Shown: positions 41,819 through 50,474 of the stretch, piece after piece
Layout: every line of letters begins with the position of its first letter
Numbering within the stretch: the first letter of the stretch is position 1
Notes under the pieces: generated by a model
Databases searched by the model: none
Seen by the model: only the letters and a program-made list of their open reading frames with translations
What the model was told of the DNA's origin: nothing
Assembly: GCF_019029495.1 (NCBI RefSeq)
Contig: NZ_JAERQM010000005.1
Span: 62,001 to 126,000 of the forward strand
Source of the DNA: Falsiroseomonas oleicola
Lineage (GTDB): Bacteria; Pseudomonadota; Alphaproteobacteria; Acetobacterales; Acetobacteraceae
Reading direction: 5' to 3'
Length of the DNA: 64,000 nucleotides
Translations under genes and position numbers: made by a program

Positions 41819-42931
41819 CTACAGGAACCGTTCCCGGATATCGACGCTGCTTTCCTTGCCCAGCTTGTCGAAATGGTCGCGCAGCCAGCCATCCGCGGCT
41901 TCCCGGCCATAGCGCTTCAGCGTGGTCAGGAACTCCCAGTCCCCGTTCAGCTTGGTGCTGAGCTTGAAGTCGCGCATCCGCGCCTCGTCCTCGATGCAAT
42001 GGACGAACAGCTTGCGGTAGCGCGGCTGCTCCAGCCGCCCGGCCTCCAGCAGCCGCTGCACGAAGTCGATGGCGCGCATTTCCGCCATCAGGGAGGCATT
42101 GAAGCTGATCTCGTTCAGCCGGTTGACGATCTCGGTCGGCCGGGTCGGCAGCTCGTCCCGCACGATGGGGTTGAGCTGCACCAGCACGATGTCCGGCGGC
42201 CCGCCCTGTTCATAGAGCGGCCAGAGCGCCGGATTGCCGAGATAGCCGCCATCCCAGAAGGGCTCGCCATCGATCTCCACCGCCTTGAAGAATTGCGGCA
42301 GGCAGGCGGAGGCGAGCAGCGTATCGACCGTCACCTCCTCCCGCGCGAAGACCCGGGGCTTGCCGGTGCGGACGGAGGTGGCGGAGATGAACAGCTTCGG
42401 CCCCTTTCCGTGCCGCAGGATGTCCGGCTTGATCTCCTCGTCCAGCACCTGCCGCAGCGGGTTGAATTCATAGGGGGTGGGGTTGAGCTGGTAGGGCGAC
42501 ATAACGCGGGTCAGCGTCTCGAAGGCCTGGTAGGCGAAGGACCAGGTCAGGTCATGGCCCCAGATCGCCTTTTCCAGCGGCGTGTTCTGCAAGGGGCTGT
42601 TGGCCATGCGCCCGGCGGCATTGCGCCAGAAGCGGTCGAGCGCCTGGCGCGCGCCATCGCGGCCGCCCTCGCAAAGGCCCTGGACGAAGATGGCCGCATT
42701 CATGGCGCCGGCGGAGGTGCCGGAGACCGCCTCGAATTCCAGCCGCTCATCCTCCAGCAGCCGCTCCAGCACCCCCCAGGTGAAGGCGCCATGGGTGCCG
42801 CCGCCCTGCAAAGCGAGGTTGATGCGGCGGGTCGTCGGGGCGGGGCGGGACGGGCGCGGCGTGGGGGCAGGGGTGGCGCCGGCCGCACCGAGCGTATCGG
42901 CCGCCTCCGCGCGGAACTCGTTCTCGATCAT
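41819..42931 (-). CDS. Patatin-like phospholipase
   Basis: A 370-residue acyl hydrolase of the patatin family. The glycine-rich oxyanion loop is LALQGGGTHGAFTWG, and the nucleophile serine lies in VSGTSAGAMNA near 70. The catalytic Asp is in WDGGYLGNP near 213. The Ser-Asp dyad is intact. The first 40 residues are a Pro/Ala-rich leader without a signal peptide. ATG at 42931. The role may be membrane lipid turnover or storage-polymer mobilisation, since a 3-hydroxybutyrate dehydrogenase lies upstream on the same strand; the latter link is inference. Confidence 0.88.
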   Translation of the reverse strand: MIENEFRAEAADTLGAAGATPAPTPRPSRPAPTTRRINLALQGGGTHGAFTWGVLERLLEDERLEFEAVSGTSAGAMNAAIFVQGLCEGGRDGARQALDRFWRNAAGRMANSPLQNTPLEKAIWGHDLTWSFAYQAFETLTRVMSPYQLNPTPYEFNPLRQVLDEEIKPDILRHGKGPKLFISATSVRTGKPRVFAREEVTVDTLLASACLPQFFKAVEIDGEPFWDGGYLGNPALWPLYEQGGPPDIVLVQLNPIVRDELPTRPTEIVNRLNEISFNASLMAEMRAIDFVQRLLEAGRLEQPRYRKLFVHCIEDEARMRDFKLSTKLNGDWEFLTTLKRYGREAADGWLRDHFDKLGKESSVDIRERFL

Positions 42932-42960
42932 GGGGCGGTGTTCCGGCCGTGCGAACAGGC

Positions 42961-43017
42961 CCCCTCCACCCGAAGGGGGGGTCGGACGCATGCGTCCGAC
43001 GTTGGGTGAGGGGGGCT
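42961..43017. repeat. Composite palindrome, dispersed repeat family
   Basis: A perfect 20-bp palindrome GTCGGACGCATGCGTCCGAC (42981-43000) is framed by CCCCTCCACCC and GGGTGAGGGG arms. The right flank TTGGGTGAGGGGGGCT (43002-43017) is identical to 61814-61829. Confidence 0.7.
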
Positions 43018-43091
43018 TTGCCGCGGGTGCGCGTTGGGAAGATGGCGCCGAAGCCCGCAATAAATCCTTGCTGCCGCGGTCCCCTTAACAA

Positions 43092-43895
43092 TCACTGCGC
43101 CGTCCAGCCGCCATCGATGGACAGCGCCGTGCCGTTCACGCTGCCGCTGTTTGGGCCGCACAGATAAAGCGCCATCTCCGCCACTTCCTCGACCTCCACC
43201 CAGCGCTTGGTCGGCTGGCGGTCGAGCAGGTAGTCGGTCAGGGCCTTGTCCTCCGACACGCCATGCTTCTCGGCCAGCGGCTTCACCTGCGCCTCGGCCA
43301 GCGGGGTGCGGACGAAGCCGGGGCAGATGGCGTTGCAGGTGACGGGGCTGCGCGCGATTTCCAGCGCCACCGACTTGGTCAGCCCGACCACCGCATGCTT
43401 GGCGGCGACATAGGCCGTCTTGAAGGGGCTGGCGACCAGCCCGTGGGCGGAGGCGACATTGACGATGCGCCCGAAGCCCCGCGCCTTCATCCCCGGCAGC
43501 GCCGCCTTGATGGCGTGGAAGTTGGAGACGAAGTTGATGGCGATGATCCGGTCGAACTTGTCGTCTGGAAACTCCTCCACCGGCGAGACGAACTGGATAC
43601 CGGCATTGTTCACCAGGATGTCGCAGGCGCCGAGCTCCGCCTCGCAGGCGGCGACCATGGCGCGGATTTCCTCCGGCTTCGACATGTCGGCCGGGGAATA
43701 GGGCGACTCCGCCACGCCCATCGCGGCGCCGACCTTGGCGCGGGCGGCGGCGATCTCCTCGGGCTTGCCGAAGCCGTTCAGCATCACCTTGGCGCCGGAT
43801 TCGGCAAAACCCAGCGCGATCGCCAGCCCGATGCCGGAGGTCGAGCCCGTCACCAGGGCCGTCCGGCCCTCCAGCTTCCGTGTCATGGTCATCAT
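43092..43895 (-). CDS. bdhA: 3-hydroxybutyrate dehydrogenase
   Basis: A 267-residue short-chain dehydrogenase oxidising D-3-hydroxybutyrate to acetoacetate with NAD, part of PHB and ketone-body use. The cofactor motif TGSTSGIGLAIA lies near 14-25, and NNAGIQFVSPVEEFP near 92 carries the family's specific Q-F-V-x-P-x-E pattern. The catalytic YVAAKHAVVGLTK follows near 155, and the C-terminal SIDGGWTAQ is the hallmark ending. GGGAAG precedes the ATG at 43895; other nearby ATGs exist. Confidence 0.93.
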   Translation of the reverse strand: MMTMTRKLEGRTALVTGSTSGIGLAIALGFAESGAKVMLNGFGKPEEIAAARAKVGAAMGVAESPYSPADMSKPEEIRAMVAACEAELGACDILVNNAGIQFVSPVEEFPDDKFDRIIAINFVSNFHAIKAALPGMKARGFGRIVNVASAHGLVASPFKTAYVAAKHAVVGLTKSVALEIARSPVTCNAICPGFVRTPLAEAQVKPLAEKHGVSEDKALTDYLLDRQPTKRWVEVEEVAEMALYLCGPNSGSVNGTALSIDGGWTAQ

Positions 43896-43936
43896 GGGTT
43901 CTTCCCGCATTGCAGCATCTTGGGGGCCAGGGTCGC

Positions 43937-45376
43937 TCACGGCAGGCGCCGGAGCAAGCCGACAACGCGCTTGACCAGGGGCGAGAGCAGTTTCGGCGTG
44001 TAGAAATCGCTGGCGGCGCGTTTCGCCGCCTCGGCTAGGGTCGGATAGGGCAGCACCAGCCCGGCGAGCGCGGAAAGCGGCAGCTTGCGGCCGATCATCA
44101 GCCCGAAGGTGCCGGCCATCTCCCCCGCATGCGGCGCCAGGATGCCCGCGCCCAGCAGCTTGCCCTTGGGCGTCACCACCAGCTTGGCGAGGCCCGCCTC
44201 GATGCCCTCCGCCACCGCGCGGTCGGTCTCGGCGACGGGGAAGCGCAGGATGCGGATGTCGTGGCCGGCGGCGCGCGCCTCCTCCTCCGTCATGCCCACC
44301 TGGGCCAGTTCCGGATCGGTATAGGTGACGCGGGGCAGGGCGGCGTAGTCCACCTTGGCGGGCAGCCGGAACATCACCCGCCGTGCCAGGATGCCGGCAT
44401 GCTGGGACGCCACATGGGTGAAGGCGCGCGGGCCGATGCCCTGCGGGTTGGCGATGTCGCCCGCCGCGAAGACGCGGCGATTGGTGGTGGAGCGCAGCCC
44501 GGCATCGGTGGTGATGCCGAGCTTCGTCGAGGCCACCTGCCCGGCGGCAAGGTCCAGCCCGGCCAGACGTGGCGCGCGGCCGACGGCCAGCAGCAGATGG
44601 GTGCCGCCGATCTCCTGCCCATCCTCCAGCACAGCGATCAGGCCCGGCCCGCCATCCGCAGCGCGGTCGACGGCGAGGCGGGTCAGCTTGCGGCCCTCCA
44701 GCAGCGTTACGCCATCGGCGGTGAGCGACCGGCGCAGGCCATCGGCCAGTTCCGCATCGTCCCGCCCGGCGATCCGCCCGGCCTCGATCACGGTCACCAG
44801 GCAGCCGAGCCGGGCATGGGCCTGGGCCATCTCCAGCCCGATCGGGCCGCCGCCGAGGATAATCAGATGCCCCGGCGGTTCTTCCAGCTCGAAGATCGTC
44901 TCATTGGTCAGCCAGGGCACCGGGCCGAGGCCGGGGATGTCGGGAACGATGGCCTGGCTGCCGGCGGCGATGACGCAGCGGCGGAAGCTCAGCCTGCGGC
45001 CGGCGGCCTCGATGGTGTCGGGGGCGACGAAATGGGCGGAGGCGTGGATCACCTCCACCCCCATGCCGCGGAAGCGCGCCTCCGAGTCGATGGGGGCGAT
45101 ATGGTCGATGGCGCCCCTCACATGGGCGCGGATCGCCTTCCAGTCGATCTCGGGCTCCGGCAGGCGGATGCCGAATCGGCCGGCGCGGCGGGCGCTGGCG
45201 GCGGCATGGGCGGCGGCGAGCAGGGCCTTGGAGGGGACGCAGCCAAAATTCAGGCAGTCGCCGCCCATCCGGCCACGCTCGATCAGCGCCACCTTCAGGC
45301 CGAGTCCGGCGCCGATGGCCGCCACGGACAGGCCCGCGGCGCCGGCGCCGATCACCACCAGGTCGAAATCGGGCAT
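43937..45376 (-). CDS. MerA/Lpd-like flavoprotein oxidoreductase
   Basis: A 479-residue class I pyridine nucleotide-disulfide oxidoreductase. The FAD motif GAGAAGLSVAAIGAGLG lies at 11-27, the redox-active disulfide is GGDCLNFGCVPSK near 37-49, and the NAD(P) motif is ILGGGPIGLEMAQA near 172-185. A second FAD motif RVFAAGDIAN follows. The C-terminal active-site segment is LPYPTLAEAAKRA: the His of lipoamide dehydrogenases (HPTLxE) is a Tyr. It is thus closer to mercuric-reductase-type relatives, but the extra metal-binding domain and C-terminal Cys pair are absent. Substrate unknown. Confidence 0.85.
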   Translation of the reverse strand: MPDFDLVVIGAGAAGLSVAAIGAGLGLKVALIERGRMGGDCLNFGCVPSKALLAAAHAAASARRAGRFGIRLPEPEIDWKAIRAHVRGAIDHIAPIDSEARFRGMGVEVIHASAHFVAPDTIEAAGRRLSFRRCVIAAGSQAIVPDIPGLGPVPWLTNETIFELEEPPGHLIILGGGPIGLEMAQAHARLGCLVTVIEAGRIAGRDDAELADGLRRSLTADGVTLLEGRKLTRLAVDRAADGGPGLIAVLEDGQEIGGTHLLLAVGRAPRLAGLDLAAGQVASTKLGITTDAGLRSTTNRRVFAAGDIANPQGIGPRAFTHVASQHAGILARRVMFRLPAKVDYAALPRVTYTDPELAQVGMTEEEARAAGHDIRILRFPVAETDRAVAEGIEAGLAKLVVTPKGKLLGAGILAPHAGEMAGTFGLMIGRKLPLSALAGLVLPYPTLAEAAKRAASDFYTPKLLSPLVKRVVGLLRRLP

Positions 45377-45394
45377 GGGCGAGGGGCCTCCTTA

Positions 45395-45415
45395 TGTATC
45401 GTGTGATGTATCGTC
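45395..45415 (-). repeat. Direct repeat upstream of the flavoprotein gene
   Basis: ATGTATCGT occurs at 45395-45403 and 45407-45415 (12-bp period), 19-39 bp before the flavoprotein start and overlapping its probable promoter. AAGGAGG lies just downstream. A possible regulator site. Confidence 0.4.
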
Positions 45416-45449
45416 TGGTCCGGTTGCGCCTTGTGCCCGATCCGCGTGG

Positions 45450-45478
45450 TTGACGGCAGGGGTGGCGCTTCCCTATAC
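45450..45478 (+). promoter_or_regulatory. Sigma-70 promoter for rpmH operon
   Basis: TTGACG (45450-45455) and CTATAC (45473-45478) with a 17-bp spacer, giving a leader of about 140 nt before rpmH. Confidence 0.65.
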
Positions 45479-45571
45479 GTCCGGGCCTTCGCCGGGGCAG
45501 CTTCCGAGGTTCCTCCAGAATCCTCCAGCCGCCGCCGGCCATTCGTTTTTCTGAGATCAGCCGGTCAGCCG

Positions 45572-45591
45572 GGCCAGGGACGTCCCTGGCC
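45572..45591 (+). promoter_or_regulatory. 20-bp palindrome in rpmH leader
   Basis: GGCCAGGGACGTCCCTGGCC is perfectly self-complementary and lies 30 bp before the rpmH start, inside the predicted leader RNA. It may attenuate or stabilise the transcript. Confidence 0.45.
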
Positions 45592-45620
45592 AACTGGGCC
45601 GGAGCCCGCGGGAGTGTGTC

Positions 45621-45755
45621 GTGAAGCGTACTTATCAGCCCTCGAAGCTCGTCCGGAAGCGCCGTCATGGTTTCCGCGCCCGCACGGCGACGGTCGGCGG
45701 GCGCAATGTGCTGGCGAATCGGCGGTCCAAGGGCCGCAAGAAGCTCTCGGCCTGA
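45621..45755 (+). CDS. rpmH: Ribosomal protein bL34
   Basis: A 44-residue basic ribosomal protein, [19 protein letters not shown] followed by [20 protein letters not shown] and a final KKLSA; full length for bL34. It starts at a GTG at 45621. It opens the rpmH-rnpA-yidD-yidC-engB cluster, the conserved order in most bacteria. Confidence 0.97.
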   Translation: MKRTYQPSKLVRKRRHGFRARTATVGGRNVLANRRSKGRKKLSA

Positions 45756-45780
45756 GCGCCGGGCGGGCCCGATCTGTGCC

Positions 45781-46158
45781 ATGCCGGCGCGCCCGCCTCG
45801 TCTGAAAATTCGCCGCGAGTTCAAGCTGGTGGCCTCGCGCGGACAGCGCGCGGCCAGGCCTGGGCTGGTGTTGCAGGTGCTGCGGGGGACCGAGGGTCCG
45901 CTGCGCGTCGGCTTCACCGCGACCAAGAAGATCGGCAACGCCGTGATCCGCAACCGCACCAAAAGGCGGCTGCGGGAAGCGGCGCGGCTGCTGTTGGGCG
46001 AAGGCGCGCCACCGGGCTTCGACCTGGTGCTGATCGGGCGGGAAGCGACGGCGGAACGCAACTTCGCCCAGCTTGTCGGCGACCTGCGCGGCGCCCTGCG
46101 CCAAGGCGGCGTTACTGGTGGTGTGACGCCGGCCGAGACCGCGAAGCCGCCCGAATGA
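45781..46158 (+). CDS. rnpA: Ribonuclease P protein component
   Basis: Protein subunit of RNase P, which trims tRNA 5' ends. The 125 residues hold the family motif [13 protein letters not shown] near 58-70, after [15 protein letters not shown] 45781, 25 bp after rpmH; an upstream in-frame start would overlap rpmH and is rejected. The stop overlaps the yidD ATG. Confidence 0.95.
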   Translation: MPARPPRLKIRREFKLVASRGQRAARPGLVLQVLRGTEGPLRVGFTATKKIGNAVIRNRTKRRLREAARLLLGEGAPPGFDLVLIGREATAERNFAQLVGDLRGALRQGGVTGGVTPAETAKPPE

Positions 46159-46430
46159 CCCCGCAGCAGCATCTGTTGCGCGGCGCGATCCGCACCTATC
46201 AGCTCACCTTGCGGCCGATCATCGGCTGCAATTGCCGTTTCTACCCGCATTGCAGCGAATACGGGCTGGAAGCGGTGGCCGAACACGGCGCCCTGCGCGG
46301 TAGCTGGTTGACCGCCCGCCGCATTCTGCGCTGCAACCCCTGGCATCCGGGTGGCTATGACCCGGTCCCGCCCCCCACTCCGAAGGGCACCGAGGCGTCG
46401 CACGCCGTCCCGGACCCGACGAAAGGCTGA
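46155..46430 (+). CDS. yidD: Membrane protein insertion efficiency factor YidD
   Basis: A 91-residue protein aiding YidC-dependent membrane insertion. It carries the family motif [17 protein letters not shown] (24-40) and the C-terminal [13 protein letters not shown]. The amphipathic N-terminal helix is present. Coupled to rnpA by a 4-bp overlap; yidC follows 11 bp later. Confidence 0.94.
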   Translation: MTPQQHLLRGAIRTYQLTLRPIIGCNCRFYPHCSEYGLEAVAEHGALRGSWLTARRILRCNPWHPGGYDPVPPPTPKGTEASHAVPDPTKG

Positions 46431-46441
46431 ATCAGGCCGTC

Positions 46442-48292
46442 ATGGATCAGAAGCGTCTCCTCGCCGCCATCGCCCTGTCGGTCGGCATCCTGCTGTTGTT
46501 CGACCTGTGGAACCGTCCGCAGCGCGAGGCGGAACAGCGCCGCCAGGCCGAGATCGCCGCCCAGGCCCCGGCCGCCACCCCGGCCTCCCCCGACGCGGCC
46601 GTGCCGCTGCCGGTGCCGGCCGGTGGCGCGGCACTCGTCCAGCCCGGCGCACCCGGCGCGGCCCAGGCCACGGCGACGCCGGGCCTGCCGGCCGAACAGC
46701 GCATCCGCATCGAGAATCCGCGCCTGGAAGGCAGCATCAGCCTGCGCGGCGCGCGGCTGGATGACGCCGTGCTGCGCGGATATCGGGAAACGGTCGAAGC
46801 CGGCAGCCCGCTGGTGCGCCTGCTGGCGCCGCGCAGCGATGCCAACCCCTATTTCGCCCAGTGGGGCTGGACCGCCGCCGATGGCCGCACCGCCGTGCCC
46901 GGCCCGGACACCGACTGGACCGCCGACGGCACCAACCTGACGCCCGCCACCCCCGTCACCCTGCGCTGGAACAACGGCCAGGGCCAGGAATTCAGCATCC
47001 GCCTCGGCATCGATGAGGATTTCATGCTCACCGCCGAGCAGAGCCTACGCAACAGCGCGGCCGAGCCCGTACAGGTGCTGCCCTGGGCCCGGGTGCGGCG
47101 TGAGCGCACGCCGGCCACCGCCGGCTTCTTAATCCTTCACGAAGGCTTCACGGGCGTGCTCGGTGAACGCCTGATCGAGTGGAAGTACAGCGACGCGAAG
47201 TCGGAGGCGGAGCGCCGCCGTGGCCCGGCCATGGAGCAGGAAAGCACCGGTGGCTGGATCGGCTTCACCGACAAGTACTGGCTGACCGCGCTGACGCCGA
47301 TGAGCCAGGCGACCCCGATCCGCGCCGCCTACCGCCATTCGGCGGAAGGTGGCCAGGATCGCTGGCAGGTCGACATGGCCCCGCCCGCGCCGCAGAGCGT
47401 GGCCGCCGGCGCCGAGGCCGGCCTTGCCACCCGCCTGTTCGCGGGCGCCAAGGAAGTGCGCCTGCTGGATGGCTATGCCGACAACCTGAACATCGAGGGT
47501 TTCGACAAGGCGATCGACTTCGGCTTGTTCTACTGGATCACCAAGCCGTTCTTCTATGCCATCGACTGGCTGTTCGGCATCTTCGGCAATTTCGGCGTGG
47601 CCATCCTGATCTTCACGCTGGCGCTGAAGGCGGCCTTCTTCCCGCTGGCCAGCAAGGCCTACACCTCCATGGCCCGCATGAAGGTGTTGGCGCCGAAGAT
47701 GACGGAGGTGAAGGAACGCTACAAGGACGACCCGGCCAAGGCGCAGTCGGAGATGATGGCGCTGTACCGGGCGGAGAAGGTGAACCCGGCCTCCGGCTGT
47801 CTGCCCATCCTGCTCCAGATTCCGGTGTTCTTCGCCCTGTACAAGGTGCTGTTCGTCACCATCGAGATGCGGCACGCGCCCTTCTTCGGCTGGATCCGTG
47901 ACCTCTCCGCGCCGGATCCGACCAACCTGTTCAACCTGTTCGGGATCCTGCCCTACGACCCGACCCAGCTTTCCAGCTTCCTGCACATGCCGGCCTGGGC
48001 GATCGCCATGGGCATCACGATGTTCCTGCAGTTCAAGCTGAACCCGACGCCGCCGGACCCGATCCAGGCCAAGATCTTCGCCTGGATGCCGCTGATCTTC
48101 ACCTTCATGCTGGCCAGCTTCCCGGCCGGCCTGGTGATCTACTGGACCTGGAACAACCTGCTTTCCATCGCCCAGCAGTACTGGATCATGCAGATGGACA
48201 AGAAGCGCCAGGCCCGCGCGCCGGCCGTGACGTCGCCGCCGAAGCCGGCGGCCGCCATCGCGGCGAAGCCGGCACCGAAGGGCAAGAAGTGA
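46442..48292 (+). CDS. yidC: Membrane protein insertase YidC
   Basis: A 616-residue insertase that integrates and folds inner membrane proteins. The N-terminal helix (about 6-22) is followed by a Pro/Ala-rich linker and the large periplasmic domain of Gram-negative YidC (about 60-340). The conserved insertase core has FGNFGVAILIFTLALKAAFFPL, then PASGCLPILLQIPVFFALYKV, then the last helices ending WTWNNLLSIAQQYW. The basic tail ends AAKPAPKGKK. The stop overlaps the engB GTG. Confidence 0.97.
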   Translation: MDQKRLLAAIALSVGILLLFDLWNRPQREAEQRRQAEIAAQAPAATPASPDAAVPLPVPAGGAALVQPGAPGAAQATATPGLPAEQRIRIENPRLEGSISLRGARLDDAVLRGYRETVEAGSPLVRLLAPRSDANPYFAQWGWTAADGRTAVPGPDTDWTADGTNLTPATPVTLRWNNGQGQEFSIRLGIDEDFMLTAEQSLRNSAAEPVQVLPWARVRRERTPATAGFLILHEGFTGVLGERLIEWKYSDAKSEAERRRGPAMEQESTGGWIGFTDKYWLTALTPMSQATPIRAAYRHSAEGGQDRWQVDMAPPAPQSVAAGAEAGLATRLFAGAKEVRLLDGYADNLNIEGFDKAIDFGLFYWITKPFFYAIDWLFGIFGNFGVAILIFTLALKAAFFPLASKAYTSMARMKVLAPKMTEVKERYKDDPAKAQSEMMALYRAEKVNPASGCLPILLQIPVFFALYKVLFVTIEMRHAPFFGWIRDLSAPDPTNLFNLFGILPYDPTQLSSFLHMPAWAIAMGITMFLQFKLNPTPPDPIQAKIFAWMPLIFTFMLASFPAGLVIYWTWNNLLSIAQQYWIMQMDKKRQARAPAVTSPPKPAAAIAAKPAPKGKK

Positions 48293-48996
48293 CCATCACC
48301 ACCCCCTCCGGCACCCCGGTGACGCTTCCGCCGGGTGGCTTGGCGGAAGCGGTGGATGACGAGCAGCGCGCCGGCCTGATCGAGGCCGGGCGGCTGCTTT
48401 TCGCGCGGCCCTGCACCTTCTTCTACGCCTCCCAGGCCATCAACCAGCTCCCCCCGATGACGGGGCCGGAGGTGGCCTTCTGCGGCCGGTCGAATGTCGG
48501 CAAGTCGTCCCTGCTGAATGCCCTGACCGGGCAGAAGGCGCTGGCGCGGGTTTCCGTGACGCCGGGGCGCACGCGGCAACTCAACTTCTTCCGCTGCGAC
48601 GAGGGCCAGCTCACCCTCGTGGACATGCCCGGCTATGGCTATGCCAAGGCCTCCAAGACGCTGAAGGAGGACTGGCAAGGGTTGATGTTCGACTTCCTGC
48701 GCGGCCGCCCGACGCTGCGGCGCGTGCTGCTGCTGATGGATGCCCGGGTCGAGATCAAGCCCGCCGACCGCGCCGCGATCGAGCTGCTGTCGGATGCGGC
48801 GGTCGCCTTCCAGATCTGCATCACCAAGGTCGATGACGTGAAGAAGGCCCAGTTGGAGAAGCGGATCCGGGAGCTGGAGGCGCTGGTGAAGAAGCGCACC
48901 GCTGCCCATCCGCTGATGCTGGTGACCAGCAGCGAGACCGGCCAGGGCATTCCAGAACTGCGTGCGGAGCTGGCGGCGGTGGCGCGCCTGGGTTGA
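48289..48996 (+). CDS. engB: Ribosome-associated GTPase EngB (YihA)
   Basis: A 235-residue GTPase needed for large ribosomal subunit assembly. G1 is GRSNVGKSSLLNAL near 66-79, G2 is TPGRTRQLNFF near 91, G3 is DMPGYGYAK near 109, and G4 is TKVDDVKK near 184. G5 is TSSETGQGI near 217. The N-terminal 40 residues are longer than in E. coli. GTG start overlaps the yidC stop by 4 bp. Confidence 0.96.
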   Translation: MTITTPSGTPVTLPPGGLAEAVDDEQRAGLIEAGRLLFARPCTFFYASQAINQLPPMTGPEVAFCGRSNVGKSSLLNALTGQKALARVSVTPGRTRQLNFFRCDEGQLTLVDMPGYGYAKASKTLKEDWQGLMFDFLRGRPTLRRVLLLMDARVEIKPADRAAIELLSDAAVAFQICITKVDDVKKAQLEKRIRELEALVKKRTAAHPLMLVTSSETGQGIPELRAELAAVARLG

Positions 48997-49005
48997 AGAC
49001 CTAGG

Positions 49006-49025
49006 CGGGGCCTTCAGCCCCGTTT
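49006..49025 (+). terminator. Hairpin terminator after engB
   Basis: CGGGGC/GCCCCG stem (49006-49011 and 49017-49022), loop CTTCA, followed by TTT. It ends the rpmH-engB cluster. Confidence 0.65.
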
Positions 49026-49105
49026 AAAGGGGTTTGGTGCAGGGTTCTGGCGGCGTGTTCCCGATTCCCGGGATGCCGACCCTGCCGCCCAAGGACCCAT
49101 TCTCC

Positions 49106-49444
49106 ATGTTCCGACGCCTGCTCCTCGCCACCGCCCTCATGGCGGCAACCGCCGCGCCTGCCTTCGCGCAATGCGACACCCGCTTCACCCTGCGCAACAG
49201 CTCCGGCGCCCAGGTGAACGAGTTCTATTTCGGCCCCTCCAGCAATTCCAACTGGGGCCGCGACCGGCTCGGCGAGAATGTGCTGCCGAACGGCCGCAGC
49301 ATGTCCTTCACCCCGGGCGGCCGTGGCGGTGCCTATGACTTCAAGGTGGTCTGGGCCAATGGCGAGACCGCCGAGGTCATGCGGGTGAACATCTGCGAGG
49401 CCTCCGAGATCGTCGCCACCCCGCGCGGCATCGAGGCGCGATAA
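49106..49444 (+). CDS. Small exported protein of unknown function
   Basis: A 112-residue protein with a signal peptide (MFRRLLLATALMAATAAPAFA), followed by a beta-rich domain: CDTRFTLRNSSGAQVNEFYF, then SSNSNWGRDRLGENVLP, and YDFKVVWANGETAEV near the end. Two cysteines could form a disulfide. AAGGA lies eight bases before the ATG at 49106. The pattern looks like a conserved family of related bacteria, but I cannot name it. It ends at a strong hairpin. Confidence 0.7.
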   Translation: MFRRLLLATALMAATAAPAFAQCDTRFTLRNSSGAQVNEFYFGPSSNSNWGRDRLGENVLPNGRSMSFTPGGRGGAYDFKVVWANGETAEVMRVNICEASEIVATPRGIEAR

Positions 49445-49461
49445 TCACGCGATAGGCGAAG

Positions 49462-49492
49462 GCCCGCCCGGGGCGTCACGCCACGGGCGGGC
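49462..49492 (+). terminator. Hairpin terminator
   Basis: GCCCGCCCG/CGGGCGGGC (49462-49470 and 49484-49492) with a 13-base loop, followed by TTGACC. It follows the small exported protein gene and precedes argB. Confidence 0.55.
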
Positions 49493-49570
49493 TTGACCCT
49501 GCGGGCGGAAGGCCGCAAACCGCGCCGCCCGCGGCGACATGGCCCCGGAGCCGACCGGGGACGCCTGACC

Positions 49571-50455
49571 ATGACCGACGACGCGCTCGACCAGATGGCG
49601 ATCCTCGCCGGCGCGCTGCCCTTCCTGAAGCGCTACGACGACCAGATCGTGGTGGTGAAGTATGGCGGCCACGCGATGGGGGAGGAGGAGACGGCCCTCC
49701 GCTTCGGCCGCGACATCGCACTGCTGGAACAGGTGGGCGTGAACCCCGTGGTGGTCCATGGCGGCGGGCCGCAGATCAACGCCATGCTGAAGCGCCTGAA
49801 CGTGAAGTCCACCTTCGTCCAGGGGCTGCGCGTGACGGATGAGGAAATGCTCGACGTGGTCGAGATGGTCCTGGCCGGCCCGGTGAACAAGCAGGTCGCC
49901 TCCTCCATCACCCGCGCCGGCGCCCTGGCGGTGGGCATTTCCGGCAAGGATGGCGGGCTGATCCAGGCGCGCAAGCTGACCCGCACCTATCGCGACCCGG
50001 ACAGCAACATCGAGAAGGTGCTGGACCTCGGCTTCGTCGGAGAGCCGGAGCGGGTGGACCCGCGGGTGCTGCAACTGCTGATCGGCGCGGATATCGTGCC
50101 GGTGGTGGCGCCCGTCGGCGTCGGTGCCGATGGCCAGACCTACAACATCAATGCGGATACCGTGGCGGGGGCCATCGCCGGCGCGCTGAATGCCGAGCGG
50201 CTGCTGATGCTGACCGATGTGCGCGGCGTGCTCGGCCCCGATGGCCAGTTGATCCCGGAGATGACGGTGGCGGAGGTGAAGGCCGGCATCGAGGCCGGCT
50301 GGATCTCCGGCGGCATGATCCCCAAGGTCGAGACCTGCATCTATGCCGTGGAGCGCGGCGTGAAGGGCGCAGTCATCGTCGATGGCCGGGTGCCGCATGC
50401 GGTGCTGCTGGAACTGTTCACCGGCCAGGGCGCGGGCACGCTGATCCGCCCCTGA
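49571..50455 (+). CDS. argB: Acetylglutamate kinase
   Basis: Phosphorylates N-acetylglutamate in arginine synthesis. The 294 residues contain [10 protein letters not shown] near 28-37 (nucleotide lysine and glycine loop), [10 protein letters not shown] near 61-70, and KDGGLI near 141. [15 protein letters not shown] near 195 is typical. The N-terminal helical extension of arginine-inhibited enzymes is present. ATG 49571. The following genes run on the opposite strand. Confidence 0.97.
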   Translation: MTDDALDQMAILAGALPFLKRYDDQIVVVKYGGHAMGEEETALRFGRDIALLEQVGVNPVVVHGGGPQINAMLKRLNVKSTFVQGLRVTDEEMLDVVEMVLAGPVNKQVASSITRAGALAVGISGKDGGLIQARKLTRTYRDPDSNIEKVLDLGFVGEPERVDPRVLQLLIGADIVPVVAPVGVGADGQTYNINADTVAGAIAGALNAERLLMLTDVRGVLGPDGQLIPEMTVAEVKAGIEAGWISGGMIPKVETCIYAVERGVKGAVIVDGRVPHAVLLELFTGQGAGTLIRP

Positions 50456-50474
50456 GGGCGCCTGCCGAGCCTCC

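Noticed and set aside
45377-45620. Possible replication origin beside rpmH
   Set aside because: Only the gene order hints at it. No DnaA box cluster, A/T-rich unwinding region, or dnaA/gyrB genes were seen.
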